Of a stretch of DNA of 64,000 bases, positions 21,600 to 30,769 are shown one piece after another. Each line of letters starts with the position of its first letter. Position 1 is the stretch's first letter. A program made the position numbers and the translations under genes. The notes beneath the pieces were generated by a model. That model ran no database searches. It was not told where the DNA came from and was given only the letters and a program-made list of their open reading frames with translations. The stretch comes from Leptospira adleri (GTDB lineage: Bacteria; Spirochaetota; Leptospiria; Leptospirales; Leptospiraceae). Where the stretch lies: positions 1 through 64,000 of the forward strand of contig NZ_NPDU01000017.1 of assembly GCF_002811985.1 (NCBI RefSeq), given 5' to 3'.

Positions 21600-22020
21600 G
21601 GTTCTGACAAGATGTCCGGTTTGAGAAAAATTTGAATTCATTGCGTTCTATAAATCGGCAGTTCGGATAAGTAATCAGCTTTTTTAATACGAAATGAGTT
21701 TAGAAAGAAAATTTTACCGGTTTGAAAAGAAAGATAGGACGTAAAAGGGGGATGAAAATTCTGGAAATAAGTTATTAATAATCCGCGGATCGTTGATTGA
21801 CGTTTATTCTTTAAAAAATGTCGTTCAGTCCACCGGGAAGATGCCTGTAATCTTTTAAGTGAAAAATAAGCGGCGATATTTTGTTGGTCAATTGAACGGT
21901 TGAAAGATTCGAAAAGATTCATTCGCATTGAGAAAGAAGAATTTTTAATAGCGGGTGCTCTTTTTGGAAAAAAGACCGGAATTATAAAAAAGAAGAAATT
22001 CGAATTTGGAAGTTGAGATT
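21600..22020. other. Intergenic region, no gene seen
   Basis: About 420 AT-rich nucleotides between the hemerythrin-like gene and the AraC regulator. A minus-strand open frame (21638-21928) lacks a ribosome site and recognisable sequence and is discounted. The AraC gene promoter presumably lies here. Confidence 0.35.
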
Positions 22021-23112
22021 ATGGTAAACACGATAGATTGGCTATTACGGGAAGAATTACTGATTGATATATCGAGATTCGGAGCTTTTTTTGCTCTGAT
22101 CATCGGGCTCGGTCGTTTGTTGCGGGCAAAGAACCAGATTGATTATTTTTTATCTGCTCTTCTCGTGCTCACTGCTATCTTTCAGTATTTCGACGAAACG
22201 ACGATAAACGCGGTTTCATACAATTGGATGAAACGGTTTCTATTTCAGATCGACTTGATCGCGCTTTCCACCGCGGGCATACTCGTATATCTGATTTCGA
22301 TCATGGTTTTCTCGAAGTATTCGAAACTTCCTTCTAAGTATTACTGGAACTTGGTCCCTCCCGTGGTCTTGTCCATCCCCGTCGCGAGTCTTTACGATCA
22401 GCAGAGCCGATTTGAATTCGGAATGTTTCTTTATCTGACCGATTTGTTCGTAATGACTTACGTCGGAGTGGCGGTTTATAAGATGTTTACAAACCGAGTT
22501 TTCGATTTCACCACTCTCAAATCGAAAGTATTGGGAGGATTGGTGGTTACCGTTTCCTTTTGCGCTCTTCTTGAGATCGTAGGAATCGTTACGGAGAAAA
22601 AAACGCTCGTGCTTCTCTCGGGAGTCATCACGACGATCGAAGTCGTTTACTTTTATTACGTGAGCGTTTACTTTCAGGATTTTTTAGGAGAACAAACCGC
22701 TTCCGATATTCAGAAGAATAGTTCAAAAAAATCCCTCCTCGGCGACATCGACATCGACGCACTCGAGAAACAATTGAACTATCTGATTCAGGAAGAACGG
22801 ATTTATTTGGACGAGGACATCAGGTTGCCGAGCGTCGCGGAAGAACTCGGAGTATCGGTTCATCAGCTTTCTTCGTACTTAAACGATCATAAAGGAATCA
22901 ATTTTAACAATTACATAAATCAGTTCCGCGTAGAGGAAGCGAAGACGATTCTAATCAACGATCCGAGCCGATCGGTGATTTCTGTCGGAAACGCGGTCGG
23001 GTTCAATTCCAATTCCGTATTCCATCGGGCTTTTTTGAGGGAGACGGGAATGTCTCCCAAAAAATTCAGAGAAGCTCAACTCTTCAATAAACATTCTTTT
23101 ACTCTGAACTGA
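22021..23112 (+). CDS. Membrane-embedded AraC-family regulator
   Basis: The protein has 363 residues from the ATG at 22021; a TTG at 22006 is in frame but less likely. The N-terminal half has about seven hydrophobic helices (for example FGAFFALIIGLGRLL and ILVYLISIMVF). The C-terminal about 100 residues form an AraC double helix-turn-helix: LPSVAEELGVSVHQLSSYLN, FNNYINQFRVEEAK, then VGNAVGFNSNSVFHRAF and GMSPKKFRE. Regulators of this type are held in the inner membrane and bind DNA at the cytoplasmic face. The signal is unknown. The lipoprotein gene follows by 1 nt and is a likely co-transcribed or regulated partner. Confidence 0.88.
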   Translation: MVNTIDWLLREELLIDISRFGAFFALIIGLGRLLRAKNQIDYFLSALLVLTAIFQYFDETTINAVSYNWMKRFLFQIDLIALSTAGILVYLISIMVFSKYSKLPSKYYWNLVPPVVLSIPVASLYDQQSRFEFGMFLYLTDLFVMTYVGVAVYKMFTNRVFDFTTLKSKVLGGLVVTVSFCALLEIVGIVTEKKTLVLLSGVITTIEVVYFYYVSVYFQDFLGEQTASDIQKNSSKKSLLGDIDIDALEKQLNYLIQEERIYLDEDIRLPSVAEELGVSVHQLSSYLNDHKGINFNNYINQFRVEEAKTILINDPSRSVISVGNAVGFNSNSVFHRAFLRETGMSPKKFREAQLFNKHSFTLN

Positions 23113-23113
23113 A

Positions 23114-24403
23114 ATGACGGGAAGGATGGATTCAAAGAAGAATTTTTTGAAAGCGGCGCTTTTGTTCTGCTTCGGATCCATTCTGCTGAGCGGATGTTTT
23201 GTGAAAGAACCTCCTGATCCGTCTTCAGCAACCTTTCTCAATCTATTGATCTTTCGTTGTAACGCGGGAATCAATCCAGGATGTGAGAAAGATACGTTTT
23301 CGGAACCGCCCGTAATTCCCGCTAAGAATATTTGTTCCGAGACAAGTCTCGAAGTGATTCAACCTAACAACTGGACTCGAGTTCAAGACGAGTTGCAACT
23401 CCAAGCCGCAAAGGGAAGCGTCGGGGCTCCTTCCGTTAGCACTTTCGGAATCGAAGGAGATATGGCTGCGTATCTTGGCGGGGTTCTCACGCCGATCGGA
23501 AGAATTTTTGCGATCACGAACGCAGGTTCAGCCTTAAGAGAATTGGATCCGGTATCGAAAACGATCACTGACATCGTGGTAGTCGGTTTTTTAGGGGCGA
23601 TCAAGTGGGCCGGCGGAGTTCTTTCACCTGCGGGGAATGTTGAACTGATTCCATACGGTACAACGATTTATGTTTCCGTAGATCCGACGAGCTTTGGAAC
23701 GGTCGGTTACGGAGCCGCATCCGGCTTCGGTGATTTTTCGGGAGCAGTCGTCGCTCCGAACGGAAAATTTTATCCAATGCCGTCCTCAAGCGCTTTCTTT
23801 ACGGAAGTGGATCCTGTGGCCGGAACTCAAACGACCTTCGGAACTATGCTTACCACAAGTCCGGCGTACTCGGGAGGAGTGTTGGGACCGAACGGAAAAA
23901 TCTACGCGGTTCCGAGCCGGGCCAGTCAATTTGTGGAAGTGGATCCTGTCGCAAAAACGAATCTCAACTTCGGATCCTTTTTTATCAGCTTTTCCGGGAA
24001 GTGGGCAGGCGGAGTGCTCGCGCCGAATGGAAGGATTTATTACATGCCGGACGGATATTCTTCCTTCGTGGAGATCGACCCGGTTTCTCGAACGATTACA
24101 CTTTTCGGAGCCGCGCCCGGAACCTCGCAAGCGTATTCAGGCGGGGTACTCGCTCCGAATGGAAAGATCTACGGAATTCCTTTTGACGCGACTCAGTTTG
24201 TCGAAATCGATCCGAACACTTTGACCGTAACCTACTTCGGAGCGGCTCCCGGAGGCGGAGCTTGGTCGGGCGGGGTGCTCGCTCCGAACGGAAAAATTTA
24301 CGGAATGCCGTACAACGCGGGAACGTTTTTAGAAATCGATCCTCAGGCAAACGGAAAGATCTGCGATCCGATTCTTCAATCCGGATATTTCAATAAATAT
24401 TAA
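23114..24403 (+). CDS. Lipoprotein with beta-propeller-like repeats
   Basis: The protein has 429 residues from the first ATG. MDSKKNF at 23126 is an equally possible start and leaves a standard lipoprotein signal ending LLSGC. From about residue 110 the sequence is built of seven or eight units of about 40 residues with the pattern W(S/A)GGVLAPNGKIYGMP-x-FVEIDP, as expected for blades of a beta-propeller (Vgb/YncE-like). It should sit in the periplasm or on the surface; ligand unknown. It begins 1 nt after the AraC-type regulator gene. The propeller call rests on the repeat pattern, not on a family match. Confidence 0.75.
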   Translation: MTGRMDSKKNFLKAALLFCFGSILLSGCFVKEPPDPSSATFLNLLIFRCNAGINPGCEKDTFSEPPVIPAKNICSETSLEVIQPNNWTRVQDELQLQAAKGSVGAPSVSTFGIEGDMAAYLGGVLTPIGRIFAITNAGSALRELDPVSKTITDIVVVGFLGAIKWAGGVLSPAGNVELIPYGTTIYVSVDPTSFGTVGYGAASGFGDFSGAVVAPNGKFYPMPSSSAFFTEVDPVAGTQTTFGTMLTTSPAYSGGVLGPNGKIYAVPSRASQFVEVDPVAKTNLNFGSFFISFSGKWAGGVLAPNGRIYYMPDGYSSFVEIDPVSRTITLFGAAPGTSQAYSGGVLAPNGKIYGIPFDATQFVEIDPNTLTVTYFGAAPGGGAWSGGVLAPNGKIYGMPYNAGTFLEIDPQANGKICDPILQSGYFNKY

Positions 24404-24416
24404 AAAGAATTCTGGG

Positions 24417-24440
24417 ATACATTCAATAAACTGAATGTAT
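24417..24440. terminator. Hairpin between convergent genes
   Basis: ATACATTCA and TGAATGTAT form a perfect 9-bp stem around a 6-nt loop, midway between the stops of two convergent genes (24403 and 24490). The position suggests a bidirectional terminator, but it is AT-rich and lacks a clean T run. Confidence 0.45.
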
Positions 24441-24489
24441 TCGAGAATTGAGAATTTTATAAACGCCGTGAAAATTACGTTAGGAAGAA

Positions 24490-25674
24490 TCAGACTGCGC
24501 TGCTCGCTTTCATCCCTGTAAATTTTCCCTGACCGATCAATTCCACATTCTTATGAAATTTTTCTCTTTCTCCGGGAAAAGAGGATTTAGCCACCAATTC
24601 CAAACCGAGAATCAAGTTGCCCGCGGAATCGTAGGACATCCAGCGGACCGCGCCGAAAACTTTAAAATATCCCTGCATCCGAATATAGATATCGAAAACA
24701 AATCCGGTATGTTTCGGGAGGGTTTGAATCAAATGAGCGTTCGTGATCTTAACACAAACTCCGTTGTTGGATATGTCCATGATCGGAAATTTTTCCGTGG
24801 TCATCACCGTGTTTGATTCTTTGATTCTTGCCACCATTTCCTTGGCGAGCTCCGATAACTTATCGATCGTATCCGAAGTAAGCGTTTTCTCCTTGCTCCG
24901 AATCCAAATATAACCGAGGGGAATCGATTGTCTGGAATGATTGACGTAAATGATCGGGTAGATGATCTCCGAAAGAATTTTTTCATCCTTGTATTTGCGG
25001 ATCATAGCCGAAATTTCTTGGTTGATTTGATCTTCCACGTCGACTTGATTTTCGTTTTTTGAAGTAAAAGAAGATTCGTCCGAAGTGTTCTCTATGTGAA
25101 TGTATTTTTTTGATCTTTTGACCAAGTCGAATTTTTCATCCAGATCCGGTTTGAAGACGTCGACTTCTACGATTCCAAAATCGAAGGTTTTTAATTTTGT
25201 CTTATAATCCTCGAAACTTACCTTGACCAGAGTGGGAATGTTAAAGAGAGAAGCGTCGATTACCGTTTTGGAAGAATTGATATTGGTGATATGCGCCGAG
25301 TCTTCCGCGACTGGATATCTTGGAAAGGCGCGGTTCGATTTTGCGATGGAGATCTGGCTTACGGAAAGTTCCGCCATTTTTTCGTTGATGCTCTGTTGAA
25401 AAAAACATTCCAGCTGCACGTACTTCGCAAGAATTCTATACAAGATCATCTCGTTTTTAGAAGCAAGATCAAGATCCCCGTTTAACTCGACGAGAAGTAT
25501 TTCTCCTTCCGGAATAAATTTCTTAATGGTTACGGTGGAACCGTCTTCGTCGCCTTTTATAATTAGCGTCTGATTCAATAAATGCTTTTCGATAATGTGT
25601 TTTCTCTGATCCGGAGAATGGAGCACATCCAATTCTCTATTTTTAGATTTTGTTCCGTTCATTGATTCCAACAT
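24490..25674 (-). CDS. DUF1577-like protein with C-terminal PilZ-like domain
   Basis: A 394-residue soluble protein. I recognise the general make-up of a leptospiral DUF1577 family: an N-terminal region with beta strands (TLIIKGDEDGSTVTIKKF), a charged middle, and a C-terminal domain resembling PilZ (FPIMDISNNGVCVKITN ... FKVFGAVRWMS ... LILGLELV). The classic c-di-GMP-binding RxxxR motif is not clear; SNRAFPRYPV at about residues 114-123 may supply it at a distance. Start at 25674 or at the next ATG (25662) cannot be settled. It may be an effector of the c-di-GMP system encoded at 16359-18041. This is inference. Confidence 0.7.
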   Translation of the reverse strand: MLESMNGTKSKNRELDVLHSPDQRKHIIEKHLLNQTLIIKGDEDGSTVTIKKFIPEGEILLVELNGDLDLASKNEMILYRILAKYVQLECFFQQSINEKMAELSVSQISIAKSNRAFPRYPVAEDSAHITNINSSKTVIDASLFNIPTLVKVSFEDYKTKLKTFDFGIVEVDVFKPDLDEKFDLVKRSKKYIHIENTSDESSFTSKNENQVDVEDQINQEISAMIRKYKDEKILSEIIYPIIYVNHSRQSIPLGYIWIRSKEKTLTSDTIDKLSELAKEMVARIKESNTVMTTEKFPIMDISNNGVCVKITNAHLIQTLPKHTGFVFDIYIRMQGYFKVFGAVRWMSYDSAGNLILGLELVAKSSFPGEREKFHKNVELIGQGKFTGMKASSAV

Positions 25675-26268
25675 GTGACTCGTTCTCTCTTTCGAAATAT
25701 AGCCTGCATAAAATAGAACGAAGCAGCGGATTAGTAAATATAAAATTTCCAGAAGTAATTTCTGAATTATAGATCCGATATTTTGATAGTCGGAAAATTA
25801 TCATTTTATCGACGGATAAGTAAGAAGAATTATTTTCGAAACGGATTCCAACGGTTCAAAATGTCTGCGAGTCGGGATTCCTTCCGAGTTTCATTCCGTT
25901 TCGGACAACGTTTGTGCGAGTGAATGAATATGTCTTGAAAAAGAAGGCTCTTAAAATTCTTTGTAAAAACTTTTTCCGAGGCAGTGAAAGAATTTATTGC
26001 TTAAGTGTTGTGTCTCTGTGTAAAAATGGAACATAAACCGGATTCGTTTTTGGATTCAATTTTTTGAGGACGGGACTTCCGATTTAACGAACGTTTTGAA
26101 ATTTTCGAATTAGGATCGGATTCTTTCCGAAATTCTATCTCGAAAGGACTTCAGGTCCGTTTGAAATTGTTTTTCGGTGATTTTTTTTGACGGAACAAAT
26201 GAGAATGAGAATGGATTGAGAGAAAGGCTTTTGAAAAAAATTCTTTCCTTCTTTAAAGAAGAAACCGT
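25675..26268. other. Intergenic region, no gene seen
   Basis: About 590 nt without a supported gene. A small hairpin (GGACT/GGTCC, 26146-26158) resembles the one upstream of coaE. Otherwise the stretch looks like plain AT-rich spacer, and it ends at the stop of the minus-strand kinase gene. Confidence 0.35.
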
Positions 26269-26700
26269 TCATTCCATCAAATCGGAAGACAGCAGACGCA
26301 CCTTGTATTTGGAAGCCATCTTGAGGAGTTGTTCTTCTTCGATCGAATGAATGTTTTTGCCGTTGTGGTAGTTTTCCACGGTGAAAACGTAAACGGTATA
26401 ATTCCATTTCGAAGCCATTTTGAAATAAGGTTCCATTTCCCAGGAAAGGGTAAACGTATTATCCACGAATATCTTCGTCGATCTTTCCTCCATCGCCTTT
26501 TGGGTTCTCTCTTCGCAACTTTTATAAGCGAGATGATTTTCGGCGTAACGAAAGCGATATTCTTTTGTTTCCGGGTCTGTGAAATAATCGTCCACGGAAA
26601 AGACCGGATACTTTCCATTCTCGGATAAGAGTTTTGCCAAAGCGCTTTTTCCGGCTCCGGGAAGCCCTCGAATCAGAATGAGTGAGAATTCTAAGTTCAT
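26269..26700 (-). CDS. Small P-loop kinase-like ATPase (AAA_33 type)
   Basis: The protein has 143 residues from MNLEFSLILIRG. A frame open back to 26772 adds 24 residues outside the fold. The Walker A motif is GLPGAGKS (residues 12-19). SVDDYF and VDNTFT are the acceptor and Walker B-like strands seen in N4BP2/polynucleotide-kinase-like small kinases. It probably phosphorylates a small molecule or nucleic-acid end; the substrate is unknown. A GGAACTC-type palindrome (26713-26726) lies 12 nt upstream of the start, inside the leader, which could matter for expression. Confidence 0.75.
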   Translation of the reverse strand: MNLEFSLILIRGLPGAGKSALAKLLSENGKYPVFSVDDYFTDPETKEYRFRYAENHLAYKSCEERTQKAMEERSTKIFVDNTFTLSWEMEPYFKMASKWNYTVYVFTVENYHNGKNIHSIEEEQLLKMASKYKVRLLSSDLME

Positions 26701-26992
26701 GATTTTTGCAAAAGGGGAGTTCCCACTTTGAGAGGATCTTTTGTTCGGGCAAGATGGAAACGATTCTTTCAAAGCGATTCTTATCTTTTTTAAAAAATGA
26801 AAGAGAAGTTTCTCTGCATTGAAATCATTCTTGGAGCGGATCGCGGATTCTCGTAAAAGACGGTAAAGTTCCGTTTTCCATTCTTCTTTTACTTTACAAA
26901 TACGTTGAATCTGATTAGCCTAGAAGAAAGATCCACGGAAAAACAATCCTTACGCTCGAGCCGAGCCCTTGGAACAAAAGGACCAGAGTAGA

Positions 26993-27235
<243 letters not shown>

Positions 27236-27241
27236 AGTAGA

Positions 27242-27327
<86 letters not shown>

Positions 27328-27415
27328 TCATGGACAGCATAGAAAAACAGGCCTCACTGTCAACGAAAAAGATCGGAAACTGCCTCTTCTCTTCGGGTTC
27401 TTTCGGAGAAAGATA

Positions 27416-28081
27416 ATGTCTTCCTCGTCCGAAATCTGCGACCCACTTTTTCGGCGCGTCGAACGCGAACGGATGGTGAAATCACAAATCGTCTCGAGAG
27501 GAATCAGAGATCATAACGTTCTTTCCGCGATGCTTTCGATTCCGAGAGAATGTTTTGTTCCTTCCTCCTATTCTTCCCAAGCCTACGAAGACAAACCGCT
27601 TCCCATCGGATGCAACCAAACGATCTCTCAACCGTTTATGGTGGCCTGGATGTCCTCGCTTCTCGAGATCCGAAAAGGAGATCGGGTTTTTGAAATCGGA
27701 ACCGGTTCCGGTTATCAAAGCGCGGTTCTTGATTTTCTCGGCGCCCGAATCTACTCCGTAGAATTTTTTGAATCTCTTCATGACACTGCGATTCAAAATC
27801 TGGAGCGCTGGAAGCACGGATGTACGAAAAAACATCGTTTTGTTTCCGGGAGCGGTCCGGAAGTTCTGAAGCCCGGGCTTTTTTTTGAAAAGATGATCTC
27901 TTGCGCTTCGCTTTCCGAACTCCCGAGCAAAGAAAGTCCTTATTTTCGTTCTCTGGTTCCGGGAGGAGTTTTCGTGTTCCCGAGCGGAAAAAAAGAACAA
28001 GTCCTTTTGATCGCAAGAAGAACGTTAGACGATTGGTCCCTGGAAATCAAGGGAGGCGTCAAATTCGTGCCCTTGCTATAA
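27416..28081 (+). CDS. pcm: Protein-L-isoaspartate O-methyltransferase
   Basis: A 221-residue SAM-dependent methyltransferase that repairs isoaspartyl residues in aged proteins. The family signatures are MLSIPRECFVP, YEDKPLPIGCNQTISQP (substrate loop), the SAM-binding VFEIGTGSGYQSA, and the closing VPGGVFVFPSG. Its length fits the family, and it is cytoplasmic. The start at 27416 is not preceded by a strong ribosome site, but the frame gives the complete N-terminal helix. It is a single-gene unit between tRNA-Phe and a repeat-bearing spacer. Confidence 0.9.
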   Translation: MSSSSEICDPLFRRVERERMVKSQIVSRGIRDHNVLSAMLSIPRECFVPSSYSSQAYEDKPLPIGCNQTISQPFMVAWMSSLLEIRKGDRVFEIGTGSGYQSAVLDFLGARIYSVEFFESLHDTAIQNLERWKHGCTKKHRFVSGSGPEVLKPGLFFEKMISCASLSELPSKESPYFRSLVPGGVFVFPSGKKEQVLLIARRTLDDWSLEIKGGVKFVPLL

Positions 28082-28263
28082 ATTATAAAAATAGAATATT
28101 CTTTTATTGGAATGTAGTATTGATTTTTCCGGATCGATTCGGTCGAGGGCCTGTTTTCAAACGCTCTTCTTTTTGTTCCGCTCTTTGAATAGAATTCCAT
28201 CCTTTTCGATAACAAACGGGATTCGCCATAGAACTCGCGAAGTTTCGGAAAGGGCGAATTCTA

Positions 28264-28350
28264 TGATAAGAACCTGTCCCAAAACTGGGACAGAACCTTG
28301 CAGCTTGATCTTTCCGACAAAATAAAATAAGGTTTTGGGACGCGCTGTAA
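28264..28350 (+). repeat. 87-bp dispersed repeat with alternative hairpins, copy B
   Basis: This matches copy A (12758-12844) at 85 of 87 positions, with the same two competing inverted repeats. The similarity stops at both ends. It lies in the 504-nt gene-free spacer (28082-28585) between pcm and the acyl-CoA dehydrogenase; nothing else notable is seen there. Confidence 0.85.
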
Positions 28351-28585
28351 ATTAAACTTGTGAGGAGATTTCTTTCTTATACGATTGGCTTTTCAAACAT
28401 CGGGTTTATGGAATGAATTCTTTGTAAGGTTCTAAAGAATCTATGAGAAGACAATCGAGATAAGTGATGATGATCGGAATTATCGAACACCGTTTTTATT
28501 TGGACTTCTTTCGGAGAATTTTCCTTTTGCAAAGCGATTCCGAGTGTTTGAATCATCCGAAGGAAAACGTAAAAGAGATTTGAAT

Positions 28586-30286
28586 ATGGAATTACTGAAC
28601 CCTAAAAAATCAGAATTTGCTCATCTGGATGAAAAATCCAGAAACATCATGAAACGTACCATTGAGTTCTTTGAAAAAAAGGGAAAGAACAAGTTAAAGG
28701 AAGACGATCGTCACCAGACTTGGTACGGAGACTTTCTCGAATTTCAAAAAGAAGCGAAGGCCTTCGCGACCTTGATGACCCCCGCCGGTTACGGAGATTC
28801 CGACTCACGTTGGGATACGACTCGGATTTGCGACTTCAACGAAGTCACCGGTTTTTACGGACTCTGTTATTGGTACACTTGGCAGGTTACGATGTTGGGG
28901 CTCGGTCCGATTTGGATCAGTAAGAATGAAGAGATCAAACACAAGACCGCAAAACTTCTCAAAGAAGGCGAGATCTTCGCCTTCGGTCTTTCCGAAAAGG
29001 AACACGGAGCCGACTTGATCTCGAGCGATATGATTCTCGAGAAGAGAGGGGAAGGTTCCTACGTCGCAAACGGAGACAAATACTACATCGGCAACTCGAA
29101 TAAGGCCGCGATCGTTTCCACATTCGGAAAGATGAAAGAAACGGGGAACTACGTATTTTTTGCGGTCAATTCCCAACATAAGAATTACGAGCTCATTCAG
29201 AACGTCGTGAACTCCCAAAGTTACGTCGGAGAATACGCGCTTCACGACTATCCGATTTCGGAGAACGATATTCTTTCCAAGGATCGCGACGCTTGGGACG
29301 CTTCTTTGAGCACGATCGCAATCTGTAAATACAATCTGGGTTGGGCTTCCATCGGAATCTGTACCCATTCCTTTTACGAAGCGATCAATCACGCGTCGAA
29401 GAGAAAATTATTCAATCGTTACGTGACCGACTTCCCCCAGATCAAGCAGATGTTCGTCGACGCTTATTGCAGATTGTTTTCCATGAAACTTTTCGCTTCC
29501 AGAGCGAAGGACTACATGAGATCGGCTTCCGCTTCCGATAGACGTTATCTTCTCTTCAATCCGATGGTGAAGATGAAAGTCACGATGCAGGGAGAAGAAG
29601 TCATCAATCTTCTTTGGGACGTGATCGCCGCAAAAGGTTTCGAGAAGAACATGTATTTTGAAATGGCCGCGAAAGACATCCGTGGACTTCCGAAGCTGGA
29701 AGGAACCGCGCACGTCAACATGGCCTTGATCATAAAGTTCATGCACAATTATTTCTTCGAGCCGAATTCTTCCCTTCCGGTGATTCCGAAAGTGAACGAT
29801 TTTAAAAACGACGATTTCCTTTTTAACCAGGGCGCGACTACGAAAGGTTTCGAAAAAATTTCCTTTCACGACTACAACGCGGTGTATGCGAGCGTGAATC
29901 TGCCTAACGTGAAAATTTTTAGAAAACAGATCGCGACTCTCAAGGAATTCCTGGAAAAAACGCCTCCGGACGGAAAACAATCCAAGGATCTCGACTTCAT
30001 GTTGATCTTGGGAGAATTGTTTACGTTAGTCGCTTATGGACAACTTCTGATCGAGAACTCCGCGATAGAAAAAGTGGAGGACGATCTTTTGAGTCAGATT
30101 TTCGATTTTATGATTCGCGATTTTTCAAAATACGCTCTTCAGCTCTATTCAAAAAGAAGCAGTACCGCGGAACAAATGGCGAAATGTCTCGAGATGATTC
30201 ATAAGCCAGTGGAAGACGAGGAACTTTTCTTGAGAGTTTGCGCCAAAGTTTATTCTTACAAAGACGCTTACGAAATGGCTCCTTGA
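28586..30286 (+). CDS. Acyl-CoA dehydrogenase family protein
   Basis: The protein has 566 residues from MELLNPKKSEF; a frame open from 28544 adds 14 unlikely residues. The acyl-CoA dehydrogenase fold shows in FGLSEKEHGAD (flavin/substrate loop), the beta-domain GDKYYIGNSNKAAI, and the helical C-terminal half including IAAKGF and LPKLEGTAHVN. It is longer than the usual 380-400 residues, like the larger subfamilies with an extra C-terminal helical domain. FAD-dependent oxidation of an acyl-CoA is the family role; the chain length is not predictable. Leptospira grow on long-chain fatty acids, so such enzymes are expected. The catalytic base is not obvious to me. Confidence 0.85.
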   Translation: MELLNPKKSEFAHLDEKSRNIMKRTIEFFEKKGKNKLKEDDRHQTWYGDFLEFQKEAKAFATLMTPAGYGDSDSRWDTTRICDFNEVTGFYGLCYWYTWQVTMLGLGPIWISKNEEIKHKTAKLLKEGEIFAFGLSEKEHGADLISSDMILEKRGEGSYVANGDKYYIGNSNKAAIVSTFGKMKETGNYVFFAVNSQHKNYELIQNVVNSQSYVGEYALHDYPISENDILSKDRDAWDASLSTIAICKYNLGWASIGICTHSFYEAINHASKRKLFNRYVTDFPQIKQMFVDAYCRLFSMKLFASRAKDYMRSASASDRRYLLFNPMVKMKVTMQGEEVINLLWDVIAAKGFEKNMYFEMAAKDIRGLPKLEGTAHVNMALIIKFMHNYFFEPNSSLPVIPKVNDFKNDDFLFNQGATTKGFEKISFHDYNAVYASVNLPNVKIFRKQIATLKEFLEKTPPDGKQSKDLDFMLILGELFTLVAYGQLLIENSAIEKVEDDLLSQIFDFMIRDFSKYALQLYSKRSSTAEQMAKCLEMIHKPVEDEELFLRVCAKVYSYKDAYEMAP

Positions 30287-30769
30287 AGTTTTAGACGCGG
30301 GCTTTTTTAAGTCCGTTTTCTCGAGAACCTAGAAAGAACGCGGAAGTTTTCGTTTCCTAAGAATCGGATCTTCCGTTTTCTTTTTCTATCCTGGCTGACC
30401 GGTTGAGAAACATGAAAGAAGAATCGGCTCGAACATTCGTATTGTCGTAGTTCCGACGAGGAATTTCGTGTTTGCCATGATTAGAATTTTCTGATGGAGG
30501 AAAGTCTCCCTTTTTTTTCGCCGCCGAAACTCAGTGATTCGCTCATCACCCCTCCAGCCCAAGAAACTCAGCGCGTCGCTACGCAGGGCGGGGAGCGCGG
30601 TTTTCACGGTGGATTGTCGTAGTTTCTACTGACCGACAGACCTTGAGTTTCAAGAAATGGATCGATGGAGAATGGCGCCCCTAAATCTCTCCCTCAAAAA
30701 CGCGGGAATTCCTTAAAAGAAGCGTTTTTCGAAACGATCGATTTCTTTTAAAATTCGGTTCTTTTGATT
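30287..30769. repeat. Intergenic region with GC-rich dispersed repeat, copy 2
   Basis: About 480 nt with no supported gene. The stretch 30549-30628 matches the minus strand of 9876-9945 in ordered blocks (CCCCTCCA, CAGGGCGGGG, TTTT, ACGG, GGATTGTCGT). Two dyads of the GGAACT type occur: 30444-30457 (GTCGTAGTTCCGAC) and a decayed one at 30616-30629. Confidence 0.5.

Noticed and set aside
21638..21928. Minus-strand open frame of 96 codons
   Set aside because: No ribosome site, signal or known motif; it lies in an AT-rich spacer that must hold a promoter.
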